The notes under the pieces were generated by a model. The model saw only the letters and a list, made by a program, of their open reading frames with translations. It was not told where the DNA came from and ran no database searches. From positions 1 to 18,221 of the forward strand of contig CAKSJF010000048.1 of the NCBI GenBank assembly GCA_934462945.1: a stretch of DNA of 18,221 nt, read 5' to 3'. The DNA comes from an uncultured Clostridia bacterium. GTDB taxonomy: Bacteria > Bacillota > Clostridia > UBA1381. Shown here in pieces: positions 8,149-14,694 of this stretch. Position 1 is the stretch's first letter, and every line of letters starts with the position of its first letter. Made by a program: the position numbers and the translations under genes.

Positions 8149-8253
8149 GTTTCATCTTCCTTTCTTTTTACGTTTGTAAAATAAGTATATCATAGAGTTG
8201 TGAAAATATTATAACATTCAGACTACGTTTCAATTACAAAGTTTGGAGCATGC

Positions 8254-8288
8254 TTAAAAAAAGAAGAGTACAGAATGCATCTATACCC
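8254..8288 (-). terminator. terminator of the BMC operon
   Basis: On the minus strand GGGTATAGA pairs with TCTGTACTC (9 pairs, two wobbles) around a 5-base loop, then TTCTTTTTTT. It sits about 20 bases past the stop of the DeoR gene and so probably closes the 13-gene operon. Confidence 0.75.
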
Positions 8289-8308
8289 TTTTTGCCATCA
8301 CCGTCTGT

Positions 8309-9079
8309 TTAGAATACTGTCTTTAACTTGACATCGTTTTCTTCCAATGCACGAATCCATTCCTCGTCCAGCTGAATATCGGTAATCACACAATCGATTT
8401 TATCCAGCGTCGAGATGACCGGAACGCCCATTCTGCCGAGTTTTTTTCGGTCGCATAGGAAAATGGAGGATTCGGCGCAATCCATCATTGCCTTTTTAAT
8501 TTCCGCCTCCGATTCAGAATGTTCCGTCAGACCGCGCGTTAAGGTCAGACCCACACAGGAGAAGAAAAATTTATTGGCATAATAATATTTCCGGATCGTC
8601 TCCTCCACCATTCTGCCCTCATAGGAGAGGTTTTTATGCAGCAGCCGTCCGCCTGTGCAGATCACCTTGATATTCTCGCATTGAGAAAGCTCGGCAACCA
8701 CGCGCTCTGCATTTGTGATCACGGTAACCGACCGCTTATTTTTGATATTTCTTGCCACATGCAGACTAGAGGTGCTGGCGTCCAGGAAAATGGTTTCGCC
8801 GTCTCTGACCATATCTGCCGCGCATTTTCCGATCTTCTGCTTTCCCTCGAAATTGACCGATTCACGTTCGTGCGTAGACATATCGGCTTCGTTTCCCTCC
8901 TCCACAAGGGTTGCGCCGCCGTAGGTGCGGATCAATACTCCCTGCCGTTCCAGCTTTTCCAGATCGCCGCGGATTGTCTCGGTGGTAACTGCAAACTGCT
9001 TTGCAAGCTCCAACACCAAAACGCTTTTATTCTTTTGAATGATCTGTTCAATCTGACTTCTTCTCTCAACTGCTAACAC
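8309..9079 (-). CDS. DeoR-family transcriptional regulator
   Basis: A 256-residue regulator. An N-terminal winged helix (about 5-56) has the DeoR signature ELAKQF.VTTETIRGDLEKLE followed by the RTYGGA wing. The DeoR sensor domain (about 75-230) shows D100 with the ST-rich DASTSS phosphate-binding loop, an ITNA motif, TGGRL and the GLT...E.E.K..M tract. Such proteins sense sugar phosphates, usually as repressors. The start codon is GTG (9077-9079) with AGGAAG 7 bases upstream. It is the last gene of the BMC operon, 52 bases after the PduT-like gene, with a GC hairpin in the gap. By context the effector is probably a fucose or rhamnose pathway phosphate, and it is the natural candidate to bind the repeats around 17945-17986; both points are inference. 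Confidence 0.9.
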   Translation of the reverse strand: MLAVERRSQIEQIIQKNKSVLVLELAKQFAVTTETIRGDLEKLERQGVLIRTYGGATLVEEGNEADMSTHERESVNFEGKQKIGKCAADMVRDGETIFLDASTSSLHVARNIKNKRSVTVITNAERVVAELSQCENIKVICTGGRLLHKNLSYEGRMVEETIRKYYYANKFFFSCVGLTLTRGLTEHSESEAEIKKAMMDCAESSIFLCDRKKLGRMGVPVISTLDKIDCVITDIQLDEEWIRALEENDVKLKTVF

Positions 9080-9102
9080 ATTCTCACTTCCTTTTTAAAA
9101 AA

Positions 9103-9124
9103 CGATAGGCGGCAAGCTGCCGCC
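9103..9124 (-). terminator. intercistronic hairpin, possible attenuator
   Basis: GGCGGCA and TGCCGCC (9108-9114, 9118-9124) form a perfect 7-bp stem with a 3-base loop; on the minus strand a TTTTTT run follows after a 5-base gap. It lies between the pduT-like and deoR genes. The offset T-run suggests partial termination or mRNA 3'-end protection, so that less regulator than shell protein is made. Confidence 0.45.
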
Positions 9125-9131
9125 CAGATTT

Positions 9132-9677
9132 CTATAGAATTGTTTCCCACAGCTCCGGATGCGGATTTGCGATCACTTCTTTATTAATCAGCACTCCGGT
9201 TTCTGCTGCAAGCTTTGCTCCGGCATCTACTGCCGCCTGTACGTCTGCAACTTCTCCGGTCATGGTGACAAAACATTTGCCGCCCATACCGCGTGCCAGC
9301 CGAACCTCAATCAGCGACACCATAGCCGCCTTGACTGCTGCATCTGCCGCCAGGATTGCGGATGCGGCTGTGAAAGTCTCCACCACGCCAAGCGCTTTTT
9401 TCTCCGGGATCGGCGCTGTGGCAGAAACTGCCTCCAACACATTTTCGCCCAGATGTCCGATCACAAATTTATCGATCAGCGCGTCCTCCGCGATCAGCTC
9501 TGCGCGGTCAACTGCCGCCTGAATGGAGGAAAGATCTCCGCCAACGACTGTGACATATTTTCCGGGACAAACCGACCCGGATTGCAGGAGCGTAATTCCG
9601 GCGCTTTTAAGCATTTCATCCGTGATACGGATGCCCTTGCTGACATTCTTCACTTCTACTAAACCAATCGAGTCCAT
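9132..9677 (-). CDS. PduT-like tandem-BMC shell protein (Fe-S pore)
   Basis: A 181-residue shell protein with two BMC folds in tandem (about 3-85 and 95-178), which assembles as a pseudohexameric trimer in the facets of the microcompartment shell. The second repeat contains the IEVRLARGMGGKCFV type pore segment. Cys37 in SGSVCPGKY corresponds to the pore cysteine that in PduT binds a [4Fe-4S] cluster at the three-fold axis. Its gene starts 2 bases after the stop of the PduS-like gene. In Pdu systems PduS and PduT are thought to work as an electron pair carrying reducing equivalents across the shell. Homology is clear; electron transfer is by analogy. Confidence 0.92.
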   Translation of the reverse strand: MDSIGLVEVKNVSKGIRITDEMLKSAGITLLQSGSVCPGKYVTVVGGDLSSIQAAVDRAELIAEDALIDKFVIGHLGENVLEAVSATAPIPEKKALGVVETFTAASAILAADAAVKAAMVSLIEVRLARGMGGKCFVTMTGEVADVQAAVDAGAKLAAETGVLINKEVIANPHPELWETIL

Positions 9678-9679
9678 CC

Positions 9680-11020
9680 TTATTTCCTGCCTTTCGCCTG
9701 AATCATAATTCGTCCGTCTTTGATTTCCGAAACCACACCCGAAATTGACGCATGGATGGTTGTTCCTAAAGCGTCCTTGTCGGTGCGTGCAATCGGCATA
9801 CCCGGTGAAACCTCATCTCCGACCGAAACAATCGGTGATGCCGGCTTTCCGACATGCATCGAAAGCGGAATCTGTACCTCATCCGGCGCAAACTCCATCG
9901 GATTTCTGCGTACTTCCTTTTTCACATACTTTGCAATTCCCAAACGCTCCACAAGCCGTGCAGACGGGATTCTTCTGCCGTCACGCTCCGGACGTACCTT
10001 TGGAGATTCTGTTGCCGGCTTCGCACGGTAGCCGTGCTTTCCAAGCTCTTTCTTTACTTCCATGGAAATTGCCTGCGGATTCAGCATCTGCTGACATCCC
10101 ACAACGGTACACAATCCGCATCCGCAGCATCTGCTGCTCTGCAAATAGCTTTCCGCATCGGAAATTTCTCCGTGCGACGCTGCACGCAGCGTTTTATGCA
10201 CTTCAATTGAATAACCTAACAAATAGCGCGGACAAACGTCGGTACACATCCGGCAATTGCAGCATGCTGCTGACGCACGCTTCATCACAGCGGAAATCGG
10301 TGTTTTTCTGCGCTGGATAATGCTATGCTCCTGCGGCAAGAGTAAAAGACCCTTGGTTGTTTTGGTAACAACCGCCGTTTTCGGATCTACTAAACGACCC
10401 ATCATCGGACCGCCGTCAATCACAGCGCGGTCACCCAGTTCAATGCCGCATGCGGAAAATAAGTCGCTGATCTTCATACCGATCGGCGCTTTTACCACCA
10501 TGTCCTCCTTGGTGTCGCCACAGATGGTGAGACGCTTTTCATAAACAGGTGTTCCGTGCTGGAGCGCCTGTGCAAGATTATAAAGCGTTTCGGTGTTAAT
10601 CACCATCACGCCAACGGCAATCGGAATATTGCCCTCCGGGATAATCTTCCCGGTTGTTTCGTACACCAAAAGCACCTCGTCACCGGCAGGATACACGTCC
10701 GGAATAATTCCGATCCGGATATTGTCCGGTAATTCTGCAACAAGCTTCGGATCTAAAAGCGACAAATTTTTCTGCTTGATTCCGATGATTGCCTCGTCTG
10801 CTTTGAGTGTGTCAATTAATGTATGTAAAGTGTCGAGCATGGCGCGGAGATGGATTCTTAAAATATAGTGATCCGTCATCAGTAACGGTTCACACTCAGC
10901 CGCGTTTACGACAATCTGTTTTACATTTTCAGAAAATTTCTTATGCGTCGGAAATCCTGCTCCGCCGGCTCCGACAATGCCGGAATCATATACAATTTGC
11001 TGTAATTCTGCAAGATTCAT
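9680..11020 (-). CDS. PduS-like / RnfC-type flavo-iron-sulfur protein
   Basis: A 446-residue protein of the PduS/RnfC family. The N-terminus has the glycine-rich loop GAGGAGFPTHKK (17-28), followed by the Complex I 51-kDa-like FMN/NADH fold (to about 160) and a SLBB-like region (about 165-235). Two [4Fe-4S] motifs follow: C253, C256, C259 and C263-P, and C298, C301, C304 and C309. A C-terminal barrel-sandwich region (about 370-446) resembles the RnfC end. In B12-dependent Pdu systems PduS is a cobalamin reductase; in other BMCs a homologue is thought to reoxidise NADH through the PduT cluster. It lies between the vertex protein and PduT genes, with a good AGGGAGGG ribosome binding site. Family certain, partner electron acceptor unknown. 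Confidence 0.92.
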   Translation of the reverse strand: MNLAELQQIVYDSGIVGAGGAGFPTHKKFSENVKQIVVNAAECEPLLMTDHYILRIHLRAMLDTLHTLIDTLKADEAIIGIKQKNLSLLDPKLVAELPDNIRIGIIPDVYPAGDEVLLVYETTGKIIPEGNIPIAVGVMVINTETLYNLAQALQHGTPVYEKRLTICGDTKEDMVVKAPIGMKISDLFSACGIELGDRAVIDGGPMMGRLVDPKTAVVTKTTKGLLLLPQEHSIIQRRKTPISAVMKRASAACCNCRMCTDVCPRYLLGYSIEVHKTLRAASHGEISDAESYLQSSRCCGCGLCTVVGCQQMLNPQAISMEVKKELGKHGYRAKPATESPKVRPERDGRRIPSARLVERLGIAKYVKKEVRRNPMEFAPDEVQIPLSMHVGKPASPIVSVGDEVSPGMPIARTDKDALGTTIHASISGVVSEIKDGRIMIQAKGRK

Positions 11021-11047
11021 ACTGTTCCCTCCCAGGGATTCTTATTT

Positions 11048-11308
11048 TTAGCCTTGTTTTTCATCCACGATTCCAACGATCACGGCATCCACAGGCGCAT
11101 CGGTACGGTCTAAGCCAAGCCGCGCCGCACTGCCGGTTGCAATCAGAACCGTTTCGCCGATTCCGGCGCCGATTCCATCTACTGCGATGAAATAATGATC
11201 CTTCAGGCAATTATTTTCAATCGGCTGAACAATCATGAATTTGTAGCCGACAAGCTTTTCATTTTTACTGGTGGAGACAACGCTCCCCTGCACCTTTGCC
11301 ATTATCAT
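11048..11308 (-). CDS. EutN/CcmL-family BMC vertex protein (BMC-P)
   Basis: An 86-residue small beta-barrel protein of the EutN/CcmL/PduN family. Pentamers of this fold close the vertices of the microcompartment shell. Visible features are the start AKVQGSVVSTSK, the central GYKFMIVQPI strand, and the conserved D-G-I-GAG-GE-VLIATGS segment followed by a C-terminal D-AVIVGIVD strand. It is the only pentamer gene in the window, which would suffice for one shell type. The start is the ATG at 11306-11308 with a weak AAGGA 10 bases upstream; a second in-frame ATG two codons later is possible. It begins 13 bases after the PduL stop. Confidence 0.93.
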   Translation of the reverse strand: MIMAKVQGSVVSTSKNEKLVGYKFMIVQPIENNCLKDHYFIAVDGIGAGIGETVLIATGSAARLGLDRTDAPVDAVIVGIVDEKQG

Positions 11309-11321
11309 AATTTATCAATCC

Positions 11322-11969
11322 TTACTGCCCGGCCTTTAAAATTCTTACATGGTCGCCGGTTTTGATTCCAGCCGCATTTGCATCGTCGGTATCAATATGC
11401 ATTTCTGTGTTAAAATCTGCACGCACGCGCACCTGCACATTATAGTATTTTGTCGGCTTTGCATTCTCAATCTCTACATCCACCAGGTCGTTGTCCTTGA
11501 TTCCATACTTTGCTGCCTCGTCCGGCGTCATATGGATATGGCGGTTTGCAATAATGCAGCCTTCATTCAAAAAGACGCTGCCCTTTGGACCAACTAAAGC
11601 CATTGGCGCACTGCCCTTGATTTCTCCCGACGGACGAACAGGCGGACTCACCTTTAATTTAAAGGTATCCGTTCTGGAAATTTCGATCTGCGAATCCTTG
11701 CGGACAGGACCTAACACGCGCACACCCTCAATGCTTCGTAAAGACGGACTTACCAGCGTGACGCATTCTTCTGCTGCAAACTGATCTCCCATCAGCTTTT
11801 TTTTCGGAGTCAGCTCATGACCCTTTCCGAAAAGTGTTTCCAAATCCTTTTGCGACAAATGAACATGCCGCGCAGAAACGCCGACCCGGATTCCGGTGTC
11901 CGCTTCCTTTTCCCGGATTTGCTTCATGACATTTTCAACTACTAAATTGACAATTCTTTCGTCTGTCAT
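11322..11969 (-). CDS. pduL: PduL-type phosphate acyltransferase
   Basis: A 215-residue PduL phosphotransacylase, the BMC-specific enzyme that converts acyl-CoA and phosphate to acyl-phosphate and free CoA, recycling CoA inside the shell and giving ATP through a kinase outside. Two PduL barrel repeats are visible. The metal-binding histidines fall in SARHVHLS (H35, H37) and ANRHIHMTPDEA (H144, H146), with H191 in the EMHIDTD motif. The first 21 residues form an amphipathic helix (IVNLVVENVMKQI) that looks like an encapsulation peptide, followed by a short linker. GGAGG lies 7 bases before the ATG. Substrate could be propionyl-CoA or lactoyl-CoA depending on the pathway used. Confidence 0.95.
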   Translation of the reverse strand: MTDERIVNLVVENVMKQIREKEADTGIRVGVSARHVHLSQKDLETLFGKGHELTPKKKLMGDQFAAEECVTLVSPSLRSIEGVRVLGPVRKDSQIEISRTDTFKLKVSPPVRPSGEIKGSAPMALVGPKGSVFLNEGCIIANRHIHMTPDEAAKYGIKDNDLVDVEIENAKPTKYYNVQVRVRADFNTEMHIDTDDANAAGIKTGDHVRILKAGQ

Positions 11970-11997
11970 TTTGTTTCCTCCATTTGGTCAGGCAAAG

Positions 11998-12017
11998 CCG
12001 CCGCAAGGCTGCGGCAG
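11998..12017 (-). other. intercistronic GC hairpin
   Basis: GCCGCA (12000-12005) pairs with TGCGGC (12010-12015) around a 4-base loop and can be extended by one wobble and one G-C pair on the RNA. It lies in the gap between a BMC-H gene and the PduL gene and has no T-run. It may affect mRNA stability or processing rather than termination. Confidence 0.4.
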
Positions 12018-12037
12018 CTCTGTCTTACGCATTTTTC

Positions 12038-12316
12038 TTAGTCGAGTACCGGCAGGATCTTTTCAACGTCGCCGTGCGGACGCGGAATTACATGTACAGA
12101 TACTAATTCGCCAAGCTTAGAACCAGCTGCTGCGCCTGCGTCTGTTGCAGCCTGAACAGCGCCAACGTCACCGCGAACCATAACAGTTACCAAACCGGAG
12201 CCGATTCTCTCTGTTCCGATTAAGGTTACGTTTGCAGCCTTTACCATTGCGTCTGCTGCCTCGATTGCAGCAACCAAACCTCTTGTTTCTACCATTCCTA
12301 ATGCTTCTACAGCCAT
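12038..12316 (-). CDS. BMC-H shell hexamer protein (PduA/EutM type)
   Basis: A 92-residue canonical single-domain BMC protein. It begins MAVEALGMVETRGLVAAIEA, has the pore loop IGSG at 38-41 and ends with HVIPRPHGDVEKIL, as in PduA, PduJ and EutM. Hexamers of this fold tile the shell facets and their central pore passes small polar metabolites. It is very similar to the BMC-H at 12800-13069, also at DNA level near the 3' end, so the two are recent paralogues. A strong AGGAGG site precedes the ATG. It is the fourth and last BMC-H in the operon, directly before PduL. Confidence 0.96.
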   Translation of the reverse strand: MAVEALGMVETRGLVAAIEAADAMVKAANVTLIGTERIGSGLVTVMVRGDVGAVQAATDAGAAAGSKLGELVSVHVIPRPHGDVEKILPVLD

Positions 12317-12334
12317 TTTAAAAACCTCCTGTTT

Positions 12335-12745
12335 TTATTTTACTTTTCTTTGTTTTGCCCGTTTTGCAGGCTTTTTTCTATCTGAAGCCGTTTTCGCGGC
12401 GGCTTTAGAACTTTTTTTGGGTTCTTCCGGTTTTTCTTCCGTCTTTGGAGGAGTCTTTTCTTCCTCGTCCAAATGCAGGAATTTCAGAATTTCCGGATGG
12501 GGACGCGCGATCACTTCTGCCGCTTTTAAGCATCCCAGCTTTTCTGCCTCCTCTGCACCGGCATCTACCGATGCGCGGACAGCAGAAAGCTCTCCCCGAA
12601 CGACGAGCGTTACCAAACGTCCGCCTAATCTTCTTTCCGTTGCCACAAATTCCACCTGGGCGGTCTTTAGCATACGGTCTGCGACTGAAATTGCATGCCC
12701 TAATGCCGCAACCTCAATCAACCCTAATGAATATGAATGCTCCAT
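12335..12745 (-). CDS. BMC-H shell protein with Lys-rich C-terminal tail
   Basis: A 136-residue protein. Residues 5-91 form one BMC domain ending in the typical EVIARPHPEILKFL segment. The pore loop reads LGGR (40-43) instead of IGSG, giving a positively charged pore rim. Residues about 92-136 are an added tail: first Glu/Pro/Lys-rich (EEEKTPPKTEEKPEEPKK), then Lys/Ala/Arg-rich and strongly basic to the end. The tail is low-complexity and probably disordered. PduK and EutK also carry C-terminal extensions, but this one shows neither a Cys cluster nor an obvious helix-turn-helix. It may bind nucleic acid, cargo or the cytoplasmic surface. It sits between two near-identical canonical BMC-H genes. 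BMC identity is certain; tail role unknown. Confidence 0.92.
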   Translation of the reverse strand: MEHSYSLGLIEVAALGHAISVADRMLKTAQVEFVATERRLGGRLVTLVVRGELSAVRASVDAGAEEAEKLGCLKAAEVIARPHPEILKFLHLDEEEKTPPKTEEKPEEPKKSSKAAAKTASDRKKPAKRAKQRKVK

Positions 12746-12778
12746 CAGCTTTCCCGTCCTTTTTTCTTTTTTGAATCA

Positions 12779-12793
12779 GCCGCATAAAGCGGC
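12779..12793 (-). other. intercistronic GC hairpin
   Basis: GCCGC and GCGGC (12779-12783, 12789-12793) form a 5-bp stem with a 5-base loop in the gap between two BMC-H genes. On the minus strand an A-rich stretch, not a T-run, follows, so it is not a terminator. It resembles the GC hairpins in the gaps at 9108-9124 and 12000-12015. Confidence 0.35.
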
Positions 12794-12799
12794 ATATCC

Positions 12800-13069
12800 T
12801 TAGATGGACGGCAGGATCTTTTCAACGTCGCTGTGCGGACGCGGAATTACATGCTGTGCAACTAATTCACCCAGACGGCTTGCAGCAGATGCGCCAGCCT
12901 CAACAGCTGCCTTGACAGCGCCAACGTCACCTCTTACAATAACACTTACTAAGCCCGAACCGATTTTCTCTGTTCCGACTAATGTAACGTTTGCTGCCTT
13001 TGTCATTGCATCAGCAGCCTCGATTGAAGCAGTTAAGCCTCTTGTTTCAATCATTCCTAAAGCTTCCAT
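12800..13069 (-). CDS. BMC-H shell hexamer protein (PduA/EutM type)
   Basis: An 89-residue canonical BMC-H protein starting MEALGMIETRGLTASIEAAD, with pore loop IGSG at 36-39 and the HVIPRPHSDVEKILPSI end. The start is the ATG at 13067-13069, preceded by AGGAG; the open frame extends further upstream, but that part does not resemble any BMC protein and has no ribosome binding site. Differences from the copy at 12038-12316 are scattered conservative changes (for example S79 for G, K51 for Q). Both would form facet hexamers, possibly mixed. It follows the long-loop BMC-H gene by 28 bases. Confidence 0.96.
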   Translation of the reverse strand: MEALGMIETRGLTASIEAADAMTKAANVTLVGTEKIGSGLVSVIVRGDVGAVKAAVEAGASAASRLGELVAQHVIPRPHSDVEKILPSI

Positions 13070-13097
13070 TGTTTTCTCCTCTCGAAAAATACATATC

Positions 13098-13436
13098 CTA
13101 TGAATTATTTTTAATATGTCCCAGACGGTCGCGCCCGACGCTGCACCGTTTCGCCATTTTCTCCGAATCCTCGGTCGGCCGTGCAATAATGTGGGACTGA
13201 ATTAAGCCGGTGCAGCTTTTTGCAGCTTCTTCTCCTGCCGCAACTGCCGCCTCCACTGCTGAAACGCTGCCCTGCACCTTGACGCACATGATCAGGGGAA
13301 CAGGCTTTGATTCTGCATTTGCCGGCTTATTGGAATCAATGGCAATCACCTTGACATCCGCCGCTTTTGCCGCTGCGTCCGCCGCCTTGATGGCACATAC
13401 GAATCCATACATTTCTATGATTCCTATTGCTTCCAT
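13098..13436 (-). CDS. BMC-H shell protein with enlarged pore loop
   Basis: A 112-residue single-domain BMC protein (EAIGIIEMYGFVCAIKAADA start, SHIIARPTEDSEK end of the fold). In place of the four-residue IGSG pore loop it has a longer segment, DSNKPANAESKPVPL (34-48), about 7 residues more than the canonical hexamers in this operon. After the BMC fold, residues about 95-112 form a short basic tail containing Cys98. Further cysteines lie at 14, 51 and 75. The longer loop should narrow or reshape the pore and may select a different metabolite or cofactor. It is the first shell gene of the operon, directly after the alcohol dehydrogenase. AGAGGA lies 8 bases before the ATG. Confidence 0.92.
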   Translation of the reverse strand: MEAIGIIEMYGFVCAIKAADAAAKAADVKVIAIDSNKPANAESKPVPLIMCVKVQGSVSAVEAAVAAGEEAAKSCTGLIQSHIIARPTEDSEKMAKRCSVGRDRLGHIKNNS

Positions 13437-13470
13437 GCAAAATTCCTCTCTTTAGTTCATGCGTCCGGCA

Positions 13471-14679
13471 TTAAAATTCCTTATTGACATACGCAATCTT
13501 GATTCCCTTTTGCGCTACGTTGGTTTCCATTGCCTCGTTCATCTCATCCAGTCCATAGCGGTGGGTGATCAGATCGGTCAGCGGAATTCCTATTTCACAG
13601 CACTGCTTGACAAAGGAAATGGTGTCCGGATATTCCAGTGCGCCATAAGTCCAGGAACCAACGACTGTGATTTCCTTCTGACAGATGTCAAAGTGCGGAT
13701 TGATGGAGCATTCGCCGTTATTGACGAAGAAGCCCATCTCGCAGAGACCGCCGCCGCGGCGAACGTATTTCCAGACTTCTGCTGCTGCAGGGGGCGCTCC
13801 GGTACACTGGAATGCAAAGTCGGCGCCCAGACCGTGTGTAATACTCTTTACATAGGCGACCTTTTCATCAATAGACTTATAATCGCGGAAATTGATGGTG
13901 TGCGATGCGCCGAATTTCTTTGCCATTTCCAAACGCATCGGCGTTCCGTCTACGGCAATAATATTCCGGTAACCTCTTGTCTTTAAGTGTGCGATCATCA
14001 TCAGACCAACCGGACCTAATCCCTGGATTAAGATGGTTGCGCCCAAAGGCATCAAACCGGTATCCACACCGCGGCGGACTGCATGGGTTGCAACCGCTGC
14101 AAGCTCAATTAACATTCTCTGATCCAATGTCATATCGGATACGTTAAAGAAAGTTGCGCCCTTTTCGATCAGCATGTATGTAGAAAACCAACCCTGGAGA
14201 TGATTCTTTTCCTTATCCGGGAGAAGTCCCTGGATTTTTGAACCCTCGCAGAGGTTCGGAAGCTCCGGATGCAGTTTGCACATCGGGCATTCGCCGCAGA
14301 TTGCAACGCTGGTTACGATTTTATCGCCAATCCCAACCGGATTTCCTTGCGTATCTTCCTTAATATTTTTACCCATGGCAACGATTTCGCCTGTGCCCTC
14401 ATGTCCGAGAACAACCGGAATCAGACCGAACGGATCTGCTCTCCATTCGTGTACGTCTGTTCCGCAGACACCGCAGCCCTCAACCTTAACTAAGATATCG
14501 TCGTCGCCGATTTCCGGAATCGGAAATTCTTTTACTTCAAATTTTTTCAGAGCCGTCAGCATAGCAACCTTAGCGGTTTTCGGAACTTGTCCGGCAGGCT
14601 TTTTCTGTGCCGGCGCTTTGCCCATTTCCTGAAGTACTGCTTCGACTAACTCAGCAATCTTTTCTTCTGAAACTTTCAT
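13471..14679 (-). CDS. Zn-dependent alcohol dehydrogenase with encapsulation peptide
   Basis: A 402-residue medium-chain (MDR) zinc alcohol dehydrogenase. Catalytic zinc ligands are C72 and H93 with E94 in the GHEGTGEIV motif; structural zinc cysteines are C128, C131, C134 and C144. The Rossmann motif GLGPVGLMM lies at about 219-227. The first 19 residues (KVSEEKIAELVEAVLQEMG) form an amphipathic helix followed by a Lys/Pro/Ala linker, the typical BMC encapsulation peptide and absent from ordinary MDR enzymes. In the shell it would reduce propionaldehyde or lactaldehyde with NADH, regenerating NAD for the aldehyde dehydrogenase. Its AGGAGG site overlaps the end of the upstream gene region, 15 bases away. 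Iron-type PduQ enzymes do this job in Pdu systems, so a zinc enzyme is a different solution. Confidence 0.93.
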   Translation of the reverse strand: MKVSEEKIAELVEAVLQEMGKAPAQKKPAGQVPKTAKVAMLTALKKFEVKEFPIPEIGDDDILVKVEGCGVCGTDVHEWRADPFGLIPVVLGHEGTGEIVAMGKNIKEDTQGNPVGIGDKIVTSVAICGECPMCKLHPELPNLCEGSKIQGLLPDKEKNHLQGWFSTYMLIEKGATFFNVSDMTLDQRMLIELAAVATHAVRRGVDTGLMPLGATILIQGLGPVGLMMIAHLKTRGYRNIIAVDGTPMRLEMAKKFGASHTINFRDYKSIDEKVAYVKSITHGLGADFAFQCTGAPPAAAEVWKYVRRGGGLCEMGFFVNNGECSINPHFDICQKEITVVGSWTYGALEYPDTISFVKQCCEIGIPLTDLITHRYGLDEMNEAMETNVAQKGIKIAYVNKEF

Positions 14680-14694
14680 CTTGCTTTTCCTCCT

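Noticed and set aside
8636..9076. Open frame of 146 codons on the plus strand
   Set aside because: It is antisense to the DeoR gene, has a Cys/Leu-rich unnatural composition and no recognisable domain.
9159..9662. Open frame of 167 codons on the plus strand
   Set aside because: It is antisense to the PduT-like gene and rich in Cys and His, typical of a shadow frame of Ala-rich coding DNA.
12053..12857. Similar blocks that could be taken as a CRISPR or direct repeat
   Set aside because: They are homologous coding segments of two paralogous BMC-H genes with no regular spacing or spacers.
13070..13186. N-terminal extension of the BMC-H at 12800-13069
   Set aside because: The extension does not resemble BMC proteins and overlaps the preceding BMC-H gene; the internal ATG has AGGAG at the right distance.
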